Of a DNA stretch of 57,238 bases, positions 9,579 to 23,304 are shown piece after piece. Origin of the DNA: Erwinia typographi (lineage in GTDB: Bacteria > Pseudomonadota > Gammaproteobacteria > Enterobacterales > Enterobacteriaceae); the NCBI RefSeq assembly GCF_000773975.1, contig NZ_JRUQ01000056.1, forward strand, positions 1-57,238, written 5' to 3'. Under the pieces are notes generated by a model, which was given only the letters and a program-made list of their open reading frames with translations, was not told where the DNA came from and searched no databases. The position numbers and the translations under genes were made by a program. Numbering within the stretch: the first letter of the stretch is position 1; each line of letters opens with the position of its first letter.

Positions 9579-11432
9579 TCACAGGCGATTTTCAGCATAA
9601 AGCGGCGTCGCTGGGTTATGCGTGGATGCGGCAATTTTTTCTTTAAGGTAGCCCGCGAGATAATCTGCCGATGACATGCTCAGGTGATTGTCATCAAATA
9701 GCAGCGGCTTACCGTGCAATAGCATATTGCACTGGTCGTTTTTGCACAGCATGGCGGTTGGCATAAAACGCACGACTTTGGCATCGATATACTTTTCAAT
9801 ACTGTCAGGCGCGCTGCTGGTAAAGGTAAACGCCGGGTTGCCGCCGCGTGCCAGGCTGGCTGGTACATCCCGTTCCGGGGTTGGCACCGGGCCAATGATG
9901 ATCACTTTTTTACCGTGAGCGATCAGCCTGCTGGCCGCACTATTAATATTATCAAAGATAGTGTCGGGGTAGACTTCATAGCGTGCGGCCATGATGACTA
10001 CGCTAATGTCTTTGTTCTCTTCGAGAAACTTCAGCGCCCTGGTATTGTGTTTAATACAGGAAGGGCGGGAATCCGGCTGGAAGTTAGTATTTGGCGGGCA
10101 GCCAGAATAGGTGATTTCGTACAGGTTGACGTTATTATTGCCAAGCGCTCTGGACAGCTCCACGCCATGGCTGTCCGCCCAGACGGCAACCGTCGGCTTC
10201 CCGGCGCCAAAATGGCAATATTGTGAAACTTGCGGCACGCCGTTGTCAAAATGGCAGCTTGTTCTGCTTGGGCTGAAATCTTTATGTGCGGCGATTAAAC
10301 GCAACGTTTGCTCACTAAAGCGTTCCGTCCAGCCACCCTGGCTGAAGGTGGTCGCAGTGACGATAACCAGCAGCGACAGGCCCCAGCCGCTGGCTTTATA
10401 CAGTTTTCTGGCAGGCCAGGCTTTACGAATGCGGAACGGTTTTTCAATGAAGCGCCAGGAGAACCAGGCAACGATCAGCGAGACGGCAATGACCATCCAC
10501 CTTCCTGCGATATCATCCAGTAAATTCCAGTTCCTGAAGAAAACAATGAGCGGCCAGTGCCAGAGATAGAGCGAATAGGAAATAAGCCCGATAAATACCA
10601 CTGGCTTCAGCGACAGTATTTTACCCACTAATGACTTTTCAGCCGCATAAATAATGCACATGCTGCCAAATACCGGTAGCGCCGCCGCATAGCCAGGAAA
10701 GCGCGTTTTTGCATCGAATAAAAATATGGCCAACAAAATACTGACCAGGCCGGTAAGAGAAATCAGCTCATTGGCGGCTTTCTTTTCCGTGGCAGGGAAA
10801 AGATTAAATGCCAGCAGCGATCCAGCAAGAAGTTCCCATGCGCGGGAGGGCAGTAGATAGAAAGCAGCCGAAGGTTTGGGTTTAGTAAGAAATACGCTGA
10901 TCAGGAAAGAGGCAATGAAAAGCACCAACAGAATCAGCTCAGGAGACTTTTTCAGCTTTTTCAGCAGGAAGAATAAGAGAATCGGCGCAAAGATATAGAA
11001 CTGCTCTTCCACCCCAAGCGACCAGGTATGCAGCAAAGGCCGCTCTTCGGCATCGGTAGAGAAGTAGCCTGATTTTCTCCAGCTCACAATGTTTGAAACA
11101 AACAGCAGAACGCCTGCGACCTCTTTAGGAAGGAAACTGTATTCGTCAGGTAATAACGCAAAGGGAGAAACTATCAGGACAAATAAAACCACCGTAAAAA
11201 GAGCGGGAAATATCCTGCGTATCCGGCGCTCATAAAAATCTGCGATACTGTAGGTATTCTCTTTAATATCCTTTACCAGGATTGAAGTAATGAGAAAACC
11301 ACTGATGACAAAGAAAATGTCTACGCCGACATATCCCCCCGATACAGAGGTGAACCCTGCATGGAACAGCAGCACCGGCAGAATAGCCAAAGCGCGTAAT
11401 CCATCGATATCAGGACGATATTTGCTCAACAC
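9579..11432 (-). CDS. OafA/YrhL-type O-acyltransferase with C-terminal SGNH domain
   Basis: An integral membrane acyltransferase-3 protein that moves acyl (usually acetyl) groups onto surface polysaccharide or lipopolysaccharide. The 617 residues start with the family signature YRPDIDGLRALAILPVLLFH and FFVISGFLIT, then RRIRRIFPALF, about ten membrane segments to residue ~370, and a periplasmic SGNH-like domain to the end (VAVWADSHGVEL; DDNHLSMSSADYL holds the catalytic Asp-x-x-His). The start is GTG at 11432, with AAGGAG five bases upstream. It stands alone between terminators. It is not found between these neighbours in E. coli, so it is probably a variable surface-modification gene. Confidence 0.88.
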   Translation of the reverse strand: MLSKYRPDIDGLRALAILPVLLFHAGFTSVSGGYVGVDIFFVISGFLITSILVKDIKENTYSIADFYERRIRRIFPALFTVVLFVLIVSPFALLPDEYSFLPKEVAGVLLFVSNIVSWRKSGYFSTDAEERPLLHTWSLGVEEQFYIFAPILLFFLLKKLKKSPELILLVLFIASFLISVFLTKPKPSAAFYLLPSRAWELLAGSLLAFNLFPATEKKAANELISLTGLVSILLAIFLFDAKTRFPGYAAALPVFGSMCIIYAAEKSLVGKILSLKPVVFIGLISYSLYLWHWPLIVFFRNWNLLDDIAGRWMVIAVSLIVAWFSWRFIEKPFRIRKAWPARKLYKASGWGLSLLVIVTATTFSQGGWTERFSEQTLRLIAAHKDFSPSRTSCHFDNGVPQVSQYCHFGAGKPTVAVWADSHGVELSRALGNNNVNLYEITYSGCPPNTNFQPDSRPSCIKHNTRALKFLEENKDISVVIMAARYEVYPDTIFDNINSAASRLIAHGKKVIIIGPVPTPERDVPASLARGGNPAFTFTSSAPDSIEKYIDAKVVRFMPTAMLCKNDQCNMLLHGKPLLFDDNHLSMSSADYLAGYLKEKIAASTHNPATPLYAENRL

Positions 11433-11601
11433 AAAGACTCCTTGCTGACAATAACTTACAGATTCTTAACATAGGCAAACGGTAACATATCCCTCCGATA
11501 TTCGTGCGCCTTAACATTAAACAGGCTTAACTTTCGGATTTATACTTAGCAAGTTTTGCCTGCCCGGCCTTTGCTTTTTGGCCCCCGAAATAACCAACGG
11601 C

Positions 11602-11636
11602 AAAAAAAATGCCAGTCGGCAATAACCGGCTGGCAT
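11602..11636 (-). terminator. emrB terminator
   Basis: The stem ATGCCAGTCGG / CCGGCTGGCAT is followed on the minus strand by eight T. It ends the mprA-emrA-emrB unit. Confidence 0.92.
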
Positions 11637-11669
11637 TAGTCTGCGCCATCGTGCTGAGTTCAGGCTGCG

Positions 11670-13205
11670 CTAGTGCGCACCGCCTCCTCCTCCGCCAGCA
11701 CCAAACGGTGGACGAGCGAACCAGATGAGCACCAGCAGGAACAGGAACACCGCCGCCGAGCCCCAGAAGACCTCATTGGCAGAGATAATCAGTCCCTGGT
11801 TGGTGATTTGCTGGGCAATCCATGACGAGGCCTGATCGTGGGTCATCCCCAGTTGCTCCAGCTTGCTGTACATCTCCTGCGAGTTAACGTTGTAAGCATT
11901 TACTGACTCGCTAAGGTAGCTGTGGTGCATAGATTCCCGATCTGACCACATAGTTGTGGTGATCGAGGTCCCGATGGACCCCGCCAGGGTTCGCGTAAAG
12001 TTGGACAGACTGGATGCCGCCGCCATCCTCTCAGGCGGCAGGCCAGAGAGGGTGATGGTGGTCAGCGGCATGAAGAAACAGGCCACCGCAAATCCCTGAA
12101 TAAACTGCGGCCAGGCTGACGCGCCGAAATCCATGCCTGGTTCAAACGTGTACGCTCGCCAGTAGAAGCAGACGGCATACATGATGAAGCTGAAGGTTAC
12201 CAGCCTTCGCATATCCAGCTTGTGGGCAAACCGCCCGATAATCGGCGACAGGATCACCGGCAGTATCCCTACCGGCGCCGATGCCAGTCCGGCCCAGGTG
12301 GCAGTGTAGCCGTAGACCTCCTGGAGCAGCTGCGGCAGCAGCACTATCGAGCCGAAGTAGAGCATGTACGCCAGGCTGATGGAGAGACAGCCAATGGTGA
12401 AGTTTCGCGATTTAAACAGCGAGAGATCCACTATTGGATGGTCGTCCGTCAGCTCCCAGACCAGCAGGACCGAGAGGGCGATGACCGCCACCACCGTCAA
12501 TACCACGATTTCTGGCGAGCTGAACCAGTCCAGCTCCTTACCCCGGTCGAGCATCACCTGCAGACAGCCGATACCCACCACCAGCAGCACCAGGCCGACG
12601 GTGTCTATCGGCCTGATAACCGTTTGCGTTTCCCGGTTTCGTAGCGTTTGTAGCGTCAACATCACCACCACCGCGCCAATCGGTACGTTGATGAAGAAGA
12701 TCCAGCCCCAGTGATAGTTGTCGCTAATCCAGCCGCCCAGAATCGGGCCGCATATCGGCGCGACGATCACCGTCATTGCCCATAGCGACAGGGCCACGCT
12801 TCGCTTGGCCGGTGGATAGTTGTTGAGCAACAGGCTTTGCGACAGCGGGATTAACGGACCGGCAACCACCCCCTGAACCACGCGGAAGAAGATCAGCATT
12901 GACAAGCTGTCGGACATGCCGCACAGCCAGGAAGCCACGGCAAAGGCCGCCGTAGACCACAGGAACAGCTTCACTTCGCCGATGCGCTTAGCCAGCCAGC
13001 CGGTAATGGGGATCGAAATGGCGTTAGCTACCCCAAACGAGGTGATAACCCAGGTACCCTGTGAGTTGGAGGCTCCCAGGTTACCCGCGATAGTCGGGAT
13101 AGCCACGTTGGCGATGGTTGAGTCCAGCACCTGCATAAACGTGGCCAGCGACAGCGCGATGGTCATCAGTACAAGTTGAGTCCCCTCAAGCGGTTTTTGT
13201 GCCAT
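11670..13205 (-). CDS. emrB: multidrug efflux MFS pump EmrB
   Basis: A 14-helix drug:H+ antiporter of the DHA2 family, working with EmrA and an outer-membrane TolC channel to expel hydrophobic compounds such as uncouplers and nalidixic acid. The 511 residues match E. coli EmrB (512). Motifs seen: LDSTIANVAIPTIAG near residue 28 (DHA2 motif D1), WLAKRIGEVKLF (motif A) and GPILGGWI (motif C). The C-terminus ends in a glycine run followed by AH. It lies 17 bases after emrA with GGGAGG upstream of the ATG, so it is co-transcribed. Confidence 0.96.
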   Translation of the reverse strand: MAQKPLEGTQLVLMTIALSLATFMQVLDSTIANVAIPTIAGNLGASNSQGTWVITSFGVANAISIPITGWLAKRIGEVKLFLWSTAAFAVASWLCGMSDSLSMLIFFRVVQGVVAGPLIPLSQSLLLNNYPPAKRSVALSLWAMTVIVAPICGPILGGWISDNYHWGWIFFINVPIGAVVVMLTLQTLRNRETQTVIRPIDTVGLVLLVVGIGCLQVMLDRGKELDWFSSPEIVVLTVVAVIALSVLLVWELTDDHPIVDLSLFKSRNFTIGCLSISLAYMLYFGSIVLLPQLLQEVYGYTATWAGLASAPVGILPVILSPIIGRFAHKLDMRRLVTFSFIMYAVCFYWRAYTFEPGMDFGASAWPQFIQGFAVACFFMPLTTITLSGLPPERMAAASSLSNFTRTLAGSIGTSITTTMWSDRESMHHSYLSESVNAYNVNSQEMYSKLEQLGMTHDQASSWIAQQITNQGLIISANEVFWGSAAVFLFLLVLIWFARPPFGAGGGGGGAH

Positions 13206-13222
13206 AACAGCCTCCCGCTTCC

Positions 13223-14395
13223 TTAACCAGCATTGGCGCGAATGATCTCGGCAATCATCTGGTTAGCCGGGGCTAAATCCAGTGCCAGCGCATTAGTTTC
13301 ATAGGCTGGCGAAGAGCGCACGCTGGTGGCCAGCACGCCGCCGTCGGTATTTTGAGTATCCACGCTGACCAGCGTCGACAGCCCTATACGCAGCGGATGT
13401 TTCGCCACTTCTTTCGGGTCCAGCTCAATACGCACCGGCAAACGCTGAACAACTTTGATCCAGTTACCCGTGGCGTTCTGCGCTGGCAGTAGAGAGAAGG
13501 CGCTGCCGGTCCCCATATCCAGGCCTACTACTTTGCCGTGATAAACCACATCGTTACCATAAATATCGCTGATGACGGTTGCTGGCTGGCCGATACGTAC
13601 GCCGGCGAGCTGAGTCTCTTTGAAGTTGGCATCAATCCACAGGTTGTCCGCCGGAACAATGGCTAACAGCGGCGTGGTAGAGGAGATTTGCGAGCCAACC
13701 TGCACGCTACGGCGAGAAATGTAGCCATCAATCGGGCTGACCACTTCAGTACGCTCCAGCGCCAGCCAGGCATCGCGCAGATCCGACGCGCTTTGTTTTA
13801 CCGCAGGCTGATTTTCCAGCGAGGTGTTGAGGATCATCGCCTGGTTTGCATTGTACTGTTGGGTTGCCACATCCAACTGAGCTTTAGCGGTGGCGACCGC
13901 ATCGCGCGCATGTTGCAAATCCTCACGACCAATCAGATTCGCCGCGCCAAGAGGTTCACGGCGTTTTAAATCGGCTTGAGCCTGTTCCAGCGCGGTCTTT
14001 TGCAGTTCGATACTGGCCTGATACTGCTTGCCGTTAATGATCAGCTGATGAGTCTGACGAACGGTGGTCGCGAGCGCGGTCTGCGCTTTTTCAAAGGCCT
14101 GCTGGGCGTCGGTCTTATCCAGCGTGACCAGCACATCGCCTTTTTGGACATAGTCGGTATTGTCGAACCATACCTTATTAACGCTGCCGGAAACCTGCGC
14201 CATCACCTGCGCCTGGTTACCTGCCACGTAAGCATCATCGGTTTCCTCGTAATGGCGCAGCACCATAAACCAGTAGACCAGGTAAGCGACCCCGATCAGA
14301 ATGAACAGCACAGCCAGAAAAATTAACGCTGTTTTACGTTTTTTCTTTTTATTAGCTGGCGCACGCGGGTTTTCGATTTCCGCATTTGTACTCAT
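13223..14395 (-). CDS. emrA: multidrug efflux membrane-fusion protein EmrA
   Basis: The periplasmic adaptor that links EmrB to TolC. It has a single N-terminal transmembrane segment (about residues 22-44), then the biotinyl/lipoyl half (YEETDDAYVAGNQAQV), a long coiled-coil hairpin (about 95-205) and the beta-barrel part with the conserved FSLLPAQNATGNWIKVVQRLPVRIEL (broken here for length at FSLLPAQNATGN and WIKVVQRLPV). The ATG at 14395 has GGAG six bases upstream; the longer reading would need a GTG within that site. 390 residues, equal to E. coli EmrA. Confidence 0.96.
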   Translation of the reverse strand: MSTNAEIENPRAPANKKKKRKTALIFLAVLFILIGVAYLVYWFMVLRHYEETDDAYVAGNQAQVMAQVSGSVNKVWFDNTDYVQKGDVLVTLDKTDAQQAFEKAQTALATTVRQTHQLIINGKQYQASIELQKTALEQAQADLKRREPLGAANLIGREDLQHARDAVATAKAQLDVATQQYNANQAMILNTSLENQPAVKQSASDLRDAWLALERTEVVSPIDGYISRRSVQVGSQISSTTPLLAIVPADNLWIDANFKETQLAGVRIGQPATVISDIYGNDVVYHGKVVGLDMGTGSAFSLLPAQNATGNWIKVVQRLPVRIELDPKEVAKHPLRIGLSTLVSVDTQNTDGGVLATSVRSSPAYETNALALDLAPANQMIAEIIRANAG

Positions 14396-14557
14396 GGTTT
14401 TCTCCACTTATCCTTGCCAACCGGGCGCGGCTCGGATGAGCCATACCCGGAGTCTAAAATGCCAGCGTATTAGCGCTGGCATAAGTTAATAATTTGCGGT
14501 CTAAAATAGCGGTTACTGGCAGGCAGGTTGTCGCACAATATGCTATTGCTGAAAAGC

Positions 14558-15088
14558 TTAGCGGGAAAGGGCGGTGATGACTTCCTCTTCGTCCATTTGA
14601 TCGAGACGAGTCAATAGCTTACGGGTGATGCCTTCCAACTGAGTTTTTTCAGCGGCGCTCAGCACGGACCACAGCAGTTGTAAACATTGATGCTGCGGCG
14701 GCAGCAGCTGGCGCAGGAAATCGTTGCCTTTTGGGGTCATGTGAAGATGCAGACAACGGCGGTCGTTGTCGCTTTCACGACGCTCAATCCAGCCGCGTTT
14801 TTCCAGTTCATCAGCGATGCGCGTCGCGTTGGTACGGGATGAACCCAGCGCGGTGCTAAGTTCGGAGGGCTGGATGCTGTGATTTTCCTGAGCATCCAGC
14901 GTGATCAAAGCCATAAACAACGTCTCGTTAATCCCCTGAGCCTTGAGCATTTTATTGCGATTTTCCAGCAGTTTGCTTTGCATGTGCATACACAGCCGCG
15001 TCAGGATAATTTCCTGTAAAGGGAAATCTTTCTGACGGTTAGCGCGGAAATTCAGCATCTGTTCAATGGGAGAAAACGAACTTTCCAT
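14558..15088 (-). CDS. mprA: MarR-family repressor MprA (EmrR)
   Basis: A winged-helix repressor of its own operon and emrAB that is released by hydrophobic drugs. The 176 residues match E. coli MprA. The recognition helix region is [19 protein letters not shown] and the wing is [16 protein letters not shown]. The start at 15088 gives [12 protein letters not shown], like the E. coli MDSSFTPIEQML. The gap to emrA is 162 bases and holds no other gene. Confidence 0.95.
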   Translation of the reverse strand: MESSFSPIEQMLNFRANRQKDFPLQEIILTRLCMHMQSKLLENRNKMLKAQGINETLFMALITLDAQENHSIQPSELSTALGSSRTNATRIADELEKRGWIERRESDNDRRCLHLHMTPKGNDFLRQLLPPQHQCLQLLWSVLSAAEKTQLEGITRKLLTRLDQMDEEEVITALSR

Positions 15089-15138
15089 CTGGGGGAACCT
15101 CATAAGTTGCAACTGGTATCGTAACGATGGCGATAAGA

Positions 15139-15330
15139 TTACCTGTCATTCCTGTCGGCGGGGTTTTGTCTCCAGCCGGTGGACACCATCAGTAATTTCC
15201 AGGTCACTCCATAACCCAGGGCGTTAAGCAGCATCGAAACAGGGACGCTGCGGGTTTATAAAAGATATTGCAGCGTTAGCCAAAGCCCGAGGGGCGGCCA
15301 GACAATAAAACTTGCTTACTGACGGATAGT
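15139..15330 (-). pseudogene. ygaH: ygaH remnant (L-valine exporter small subunit)
   Basis: On the minus strand, ending at the TAA at 15139, the frame reads MLLNALGYGVTWKLLMV after TRSVPVS. This lines up without gaps with the C-terminus of E. coli YgaH ([20 protein letters not shown]). The preceding residues (FYK) are in another frame, one base off at TATAAACCC, and further upstream only weak similarity persists. No ygaZ is found before proX. In E. coli ygaZ-ygaH lie exactly here, between proX and mprA, so the export pair has been lost and this is the scar. Confidence 0.7.
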
Positions 15331-15834
15331 GAGGTGACAACGCGCACTATCAAAGAACGGGGTAGCGGGCGCCATACAGTGCTAAGCATCTCAGCGTGCT
15401 CTGTCATGCTGCATGTCTTCCCGCGCGTGGCTTAATAGTTTCATCCGAAAAAATAACCAACCTGAATAAGTACGGATTAACCATACCAGACTGCGTAAAA
15501 GCTTAACAGGGGCGATACCCTTAAATTTGCGCTATTTACTATTTGCAGGCTAAGGAGTAGCCAGCTCATTATATAAGCTGCGTTACTACACTACCTGTTA
15601 AGTAAAATTAACAAACTCTCCGCCGTATAAACGCTTTCCCGGCCAGCACGTTGATACTCAAGCGCCGTAGCGAAAACCCGTAAGCCAATGGCACCAATGA
15701 TGAAATCGCTGATTATGTTGCCTGAGGTCTGCTTGCGAGAATGTTATCACGTTCGGTATGGTAGTAAAAAAAGTGTTGTAATGGTAACTAAAATTACTTT
15801 TTCATTCGCGGATAATTAACAGAATCGGCCCATA
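15331..15834 (-). other. non-coding gap at the former ygaZ site
   Basis: About 500 bases with no supportable gene. A stop-free minus-strand stretch of about 45 codons (roughly 15605-15740) has no start codon and no similarity that I recognise. The gap probably represents degraded ygaZ/ygaH sequence plus the proX downstream region. Confidence 0.4.
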
Positions 15835-15863
15835 CAAAAAAGGGGCGACGCTAGCGTCACCCC
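15835..15863 (-). terminator. proVWX terminator
   Basis: The hairpin AGGGGCGACGC / GCGTCACCCCT (one mismatch) is followed on the minus strand by TTTTTTGTATG. It lies 27 bases after proX. Confidence 0.85.
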
Positions 15864-15890
15864 TGTCATCTTGCCCTGGCTACAGGAAGG

Positions 15891-16886
15891 TTATTTTGCG
15901 GCGGCCATTGCGTCTTTCACCCAGCCGTCAAACTGCGCCTGGTGAGCTTTGATCCAGCCGTCAACATGCGCGTTGATATCGGCTTCTGAAGACTGACCGT
16001 CGTGCATACGTGAGTTCTGCGCATTGATATCAGCAATAGGCAGCTTCATCTCAGCAAACAGTTTTGCCGCTGCCGGGTTTTTCTCCGCCCAGGCTTTGTT
16101 GGCGACGATATGCATCACGTTGACCGGGAAGCCGTAGTTCGCGCCGTTTGGCAACTTGGTATCGATATTTTTCTGTTCGCCAGGCATTGAGGAGAATGGC
16201 ACCTGTAGCCAGACCACGTCGCGACCAGGAACCAGCACATCGCTAACCCAGTATGGCGTCCAGGTATAATACAGAATCGGCTTGCCCTGTTTGAAGCGAG
16301 TAATGGTATCGGCGATCAGCGCGGCATAGTTACCCTGATTATGCTCGACTGTATTGCTCAAATCGAAGGCTTTGATTTGATGGTTAATGACGGCTTCGCA
16401 GCCCCAGCCAGGCGTACAGCCGGTCAGGTCGGCCTTGCCGTCGCCGTTGCTGTCAAACAGTTTGGCGATCTTAGGATCTTTCAGCTGGTCGATACGGGTG
16501 ATGTGGTATTTATCCGCGGTTTTTTTATCGATCAAATAACCCTGCGCCGCGCCTTCAACGTAGGTTCCCTGACGATAGAATTTTGCATCGCCGCCAGCTG
16601 CTTTATACATATCATCATGCAGCGGCTGCCAGTTAGTGGCGATGAAGGTGCCGTCACCTGAGGCGATAGAGGTATAGGCGACGTTGTAGTCGACTTCGTT
16701 TGGTTGTTCAACGGTGTAGCCCAGTTTTTCGAGGCCACGGCCGACCAGCAGGGTCTGGAAGGTCTCTTCCGAAATATTGCTCTGAAGCGGTTTGATCGTG
16801 ATGCCCTTGCCCGGCAGATCGGCAGCGGAAGCCTGTGAGGCAACCAGGGCAGTCAAGGCGGCGGCTAGCAATGCTGTCTTACGCAT
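15891..16886 (-). CDS. proX: glycine betaine/proline-betaine binding protein ProX
   Basis: The periplasmic binding protein of the ProU osmoprotectant importer. It has a signal peptide (residues 1-21, cleavage after ASQASA). The mature protein keeps aromatic residues that form the betaine cage ([30 protein letters not shown]). 331 residues against 330 in E. coli. AAGGAT lies upstream of the ATG. Last gene of proVWX, 77 bases after proW. Confidence 0.97.
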   Translation of the reverse strand: MRKTALLAAALTALVASQASAADLPGKGITIKPLQSNISEETFQTLLVGRGLEKLGYTVEQPNEVDYNVAYTSIASGDGTFIATNWQPLHDDMYKAAGGDAKFYRQGTYVEGAAQGYLIDKKTADKYHITRIDQLKDPKIAKLFDSNGDGKADLTGCTPGWGCEAVINHQIKAFDLSNTVEHNQGNYAALIADTITRFKQGKPILYYTWTPYWVSDVLVPGRDVVWLQVPFSSMPGEQKNIDTKLPNGANYGFPVNVMHIVANKAWAEKNPAAAKLFAEMKLPIADINAQNSRMHDGQSSEADINAHVDGWIKAHQAQFDGWVKDAMAAAK

Positions 16887-16963
16887 GGGGTATCCTTATT
16901 TTGAGTTATCACAGCTTTGGCGGCTGACGGCGCATTGGGCACGCTGTCAGCCGCAGAAAGGTG

Positions 16964-18175
16964 TTACTTGATAAACGGACGGGTAAACAGGCCCAGAGGT
17001 CCACTGGCGTACCAGCGGCGCGCCCCGCGGCTGCGGGTGTCCCGGCCGAGCGACTGCGTCAGGCGGTCAAGAATGATGGCGAGGATTACAATGCCAACGC
17101 CACCCACGGTAGCCAGACCCATATCCAGGCGTCCAATCCCGCGCAGTACCATCTGGCCAAGGCCGCCAACGGCGATCATTGAGGCGATCACCACCATCGA
17201 CAGCGCCAGCATCAGCGTCTGATTGACGCCGGCCATAATGGTCGGCATCGCCAGCGGCAGCTGTACTTTGAACAGCATCTGGCGCGGGCTGGCGCCGAAG
17301 GACTCACCGGCCTCGATCAGATCGGCAGGAACCTGTTTAATGCCGAGAATAGTCAGTCGCACGATAGGCGGCAGCGCAAAGATGATGGTGACCACGACGC
17401 CGGGCACGTTGCCGATGCCAAACAGCATGACGATCGGCACCAGATAGACGAAAGCGGGCGTGGTCTGCATCGCATCCAGCAGCGGTCGGATAATTTTTGC
17501 CGCCCGTTCGGATCTCGCCAGCCAAATTCCCAGCGGGAGACCGATAAGAATACAAAACAGCAGGGCGGTAAGAACCAGCGCCAGCGTGACCATCGCCTGT
17601 GACCAGGCCCCGATCGCCCCGATTGCTATCAGCGAAACCAGCGTCGCCACGCCCATCCCCAGGCTCGACATCTGCCAGGCAATAAGCGCGAAAATCACGA
17701 TCGCGACCGGGGCTGGCATTCCCAGCAGCATGTGCTGGAAGCCGCTAAGAATGTAATCCACCGGAACACGGATGCCCTGGAACACCGGGCGGAAGTGAGA
17801 GACGACCCAGTCAATGCCGGTGGTCACCCAACTGTCCAGCGGGATCAGCGTTTTATGGAACGGGTCGAGGAGACTGAAGTGCTCAACTTGCGGTGCCGGT
17901 GCGTTGTTTAACCAGTCGCTGCCGCTGGCCGCTGCCGCATCGTGGCCGCCCGACCCGCTAGCCGAACCCCAGGCATCGCCGCCGGAAGGAGCCGCGTGGG
18001 CTGGGGCGGAAGAGGCTGCGTCACCCTGAGCTGGTGCGGAAGTTGACCAGGGATCGCTACTGCTGGTCGCCGACTGCGCGCTGTCCGCTGTCGGCGTACT
18101 GGCGGGATGCGGTGCGTTAGTCGCTGGCTGGCTTGATGTCGCCCACGGATCGGTTGCGGTTGTTTGTTCACTCAT
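16964..18175 (-). CDS. proW: glycine betaine ABC transporter permease ProW
   Basis: The inner-membrane permease of ProU. The permease core from about residue 100 onward matches E. coli ProW, with the EAA loop [20 protein letters not shown] near 300. The protein is 403 residues against 354 in E. coli. The excess is an N-terminal low-complexity stretch (residues 1-95) rich in Ala, Ser, Pro and Asp that repeats a DPW/DAW motif ([24 protein letters not shown]). The start overlaps the end of proV by 8 bases, indicating translational coupling. Confidence 0.95.
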   Translation of the reverse strand: MSEQTTATDPWATSSQPATNAPHPASTPTADSAQSATSSSDPWSTSAPAQGDAASSAPAHAAPSGGDAWGSASGSGGHDAAAASGSDWLNNAPAPQVEHFSLLDPFHKTLIPLDSWVTTGIDWVVSHFRPVFQGIRVPVDYILSGFQHMLLGMPAPVAIVIFALIAWQMSSLGMGVATLVSLIAIGAIGAWSQAMVTLALVLTALLFCILIGLPLGIWLARSERAAKIIRPLLDAMQTTPAFVYLVPIVMLFGIGNVPGVVVTIIFALPPIVRLTILGIKQVPADLIEAGESFGASPRQMLFKVQLPLAMPTIMAGVNQTLMLALSMVVIASMIAVGGLGQMVLRGIGRLDMGLATVGGVGIVILAIILDRLTQSLGRDTRSRGARRWYASGPLGLFTRPFIK

Positions 18176-19367
18176 TGCTGGCCCCCTCGCGGTCTAATGC
18201 CTGTAGTAACGTGCCTTTAGAGATAATCCCGATGTACTGATTGTCTTCACCGACAATAGGGACGGCACAGGGCGCCTGCGCAACATGAGACAGCAGATCG
18301 CTTAGCGATGTATCACCGTCTACCGCTGCTGGGGTAGGGAGAATGGCGCCGTCAAGACCCTCGCCAGAAACCAGCGCCGCTTTCAGGGAATCGGTTGAGA
18401 CCACGCCGACAAAACGCTGTTTCTCAAGGATGTAGCCATATTCGCGGTCATCATCCTGCAGCAGTTTCAGCGCGGAGCGCGGGCCAAAGCCTGGCGCCTT
18501 ACGCATCAGCGATCCAGCGCCGCGACGGGCAATGTCTTTCGCGCTGAACACATGGCTGATATCCACGCCGCGGAAGAAGGTGCGCACGTAGTCATTGGCC
18601 GGATTATTCAGGATCTCGTCCGGCGTACCGACCTGCACGACTTCACCACCCTGCATGATGGCAATACGGTCACCAATTCGCATTGCTTCATCCAGGTCAT
18701 GGGAAATAAATACGATGGTGCGCTGGTGGCGCGACTGGAGCTTAACCAGCTCATCCTGCATTTCGGTGCGGATGAGAGGATCAAGTGCGGAGAAGGCTTC
18801 ATCCATCAATAATATGTCCGGATTGATCGCCAGTGCGCGGGCTAATCCAACGCGCTGGCGCATCCCGCCTGATAATTCATCGGGGTAGGCATGAGCATAA
18901 TTATCCAGGCCAACCTGACGCAGGGCGTCAAGCGCTTTTTCCTGACGTTCCTGTAGCGCAACGCCCGCTAATTCCATGCCGAAAGCCGCATTATTTAATA
19001 CCGTCATATGCGGCATTAATGCGAACGACTGGAATACCATGCTAATTTTATTTCTACGAACCTGACGAAGTTCGCTGTCAGATATTTTGGCGATGTCGAC
19101 ACCATCAATTATAACCTGACCGCGAGTCGGTTCTATCAGACGATTGAGAAGGCGAACCATGGTGGATTTCCCCGAGCCGGACAACCCCATGATCACGAAT
19201 ATCTCGCCTTCTTCAATGGCCAGACTGGCATCTTTCACCCCGAGCGAGAGCCCTGTCTTCTCAAGCAGCGCCTCTTTGCTAATTCCTTTTTCAATATGCT
19301 TAAATGCCCTGTCGGGATTTTCCCCAAATACCTTATATAAATTTTTAACTTCTAGTTTAATTGCCAT
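18168..19367 (-). CDS. proV: glycine betaine ABC transporter ATPase ProV
   Basis: The ATPase of ProU, first gene of the operon. Walker A is GLSGSGKST at residues 61-69, the signature [15 protein letters not shown] is near 165, and Walker B is [12 protein letters not shown]. Two CBS domains occupy about 280-399; in related transporters they sense ionic strength. 399 residues (E. coli 400). Expression in E. coli is osmotically controlled through H-NS binding at the promoter and within proV. Here the upstream 395 bases are AT-rich, which would fit the same control. The ribosome site AAGGA is unusually far (about 14 bases) from the ATG, as in E. coli. Confidence 0.97.
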   Translation of the reverse strand: MAIKLEVKNLYKVFGENPDRAFKHIEKGISKEALLEKTGLSLGVKDASLAIEEGEIFVIMGLSGSGKSTMVRLLNRLIEPTRGQVIIDGVDIAKISDSELRQVRRNKISMVFQSFALMPHMTVLNNAAFGMELAGVALQERQEKALDALRQVGLDNYAHAYPDELSGGMRQRVGLARALAINPDILLMDEAFSALDPLIRTEMQDELVKLQSRHQRTIVFISHDLDEAMRIGDRIAIMQGGEVVQVGTPDEILNNPANDYVRTFFRGVDISHVFSAKDIARRGAGSLMRKAPGFGPRSALKLLQDDDREYGYILEKQRFVGVVSTDSLKAALVSGEGLDGAILPTPAAVDGDTSLSDLLSHVAQAPCAVPIVGEDNQYIGIISKGTLLQALDREGASNE

Positions 19368-19730
19368 GCAATAATTTAATTCCTTGTTGGCGGTTAATTT
19401 CTTATAATTTCTTCTTTTACCTGGTTGAATATTAGCGCCCTATACCGTAGCACACTGAGATTCTGAGGCAACCCTTCGGGCTGGTTCAGCAATTATCGAT
19501 GAGACAGGGATCTCCGAAAAGTCCAGTAGGGGTAAGGGATTGCGGAGAATTGAGCGGGGTGAAAAAAAATAAATATTTTGCCCGGCATTATCGTTTAAGG
19601 CGCTGAATTTCTGCCTTTGAAAGTGTGATTTAGCGTCAAATAAGGGGCATAAAAACGCCACAAATTTGTCATTTACGTTTAGTTGAACGTCTGATTAATA
19701 GAAAATAATTGGCAGGGAATAAGATTAAAG
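19368..19730 (-). promoter_or_regulatory. proU upstream region
   Basis: An AT-rich intergenic stretch between nrdF and proV with no supportable gene. By analogy with E. coli it should hold the osmoregulated proU promoter, but I could not assign the -35/-10 boxes with confidence. Confidence 0.4.
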
Positions 19731-19751
19731 ACGGCTGCGGGTTGCAGCCGT
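19731..19751 (-). terminator. nrdHIEF terminator
   Basis: The stem ACGGCTGC / GCAGCCGT starts 11 bases after the nrdF stop on the minus strand and is followed by CTTTAATCTTATT. Confidence 0.6.
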
Positions 19752-19762
19752 GCGCAGGGAGG

Positions 19763-22889
<3,127 letters not shown>

Positions 22890-22917
<28 letters not shown>

Positions 22918-23300
22918 AATTCGGTTACTCCCTGATAAACGTTGGCGATGTCGTCGGCGGTGCCCAGCAGTTCAAAGCGGTACAGGCAGGGCACGCGACA
23001 TTTCTGCGCGATGATGCTGCCTGCCAGGCAGTAGGCCTCACCAAAATTGCGGTTGCCTGCGGCAATCACTCCGCGAATAAGCTGGCGGTTACTGACATCG
23101 TTCAAAAACTGGATAACTTGCTTCGGCACCGCGCCCCGGCTGGTGCCGCCGCCGTAGCTGGGCACCACCAGGATGTAGGGCTTATCGACCTGCAAGCGCT
23201 GCGCGGCATCCAGCGGGATGCGGCGAGCCGGCAGGCCGGTACGGCTGACGAAGCGGTGGGTGTTTTCTGACTGGCTGGAAAAATAGACCAGCGTAGACAC
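22890..23300 (-). CDS. nrdI: NrdI flavodoxin-like activator of NrdF
   Basis: A flavodoxin-fold protein supplying oxidant for assembly of the Mn-tyrosyl cofactor of NrdF. The start is GTG at 23300, which gives 136 residues beginning [14 protein letters not shown], matching E. coli NrdI in length and start; the longer frame reading is spurious because it runs into nrdH. FMN-loop motifs [14 protein letters not shown] and [14 protein letters not shown] [11 protein letters not shown] are present. It begins four bases after nrdH and overlaps nrdE. Confidence 0.94.
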
Positions 23301-23304
23301 GATC

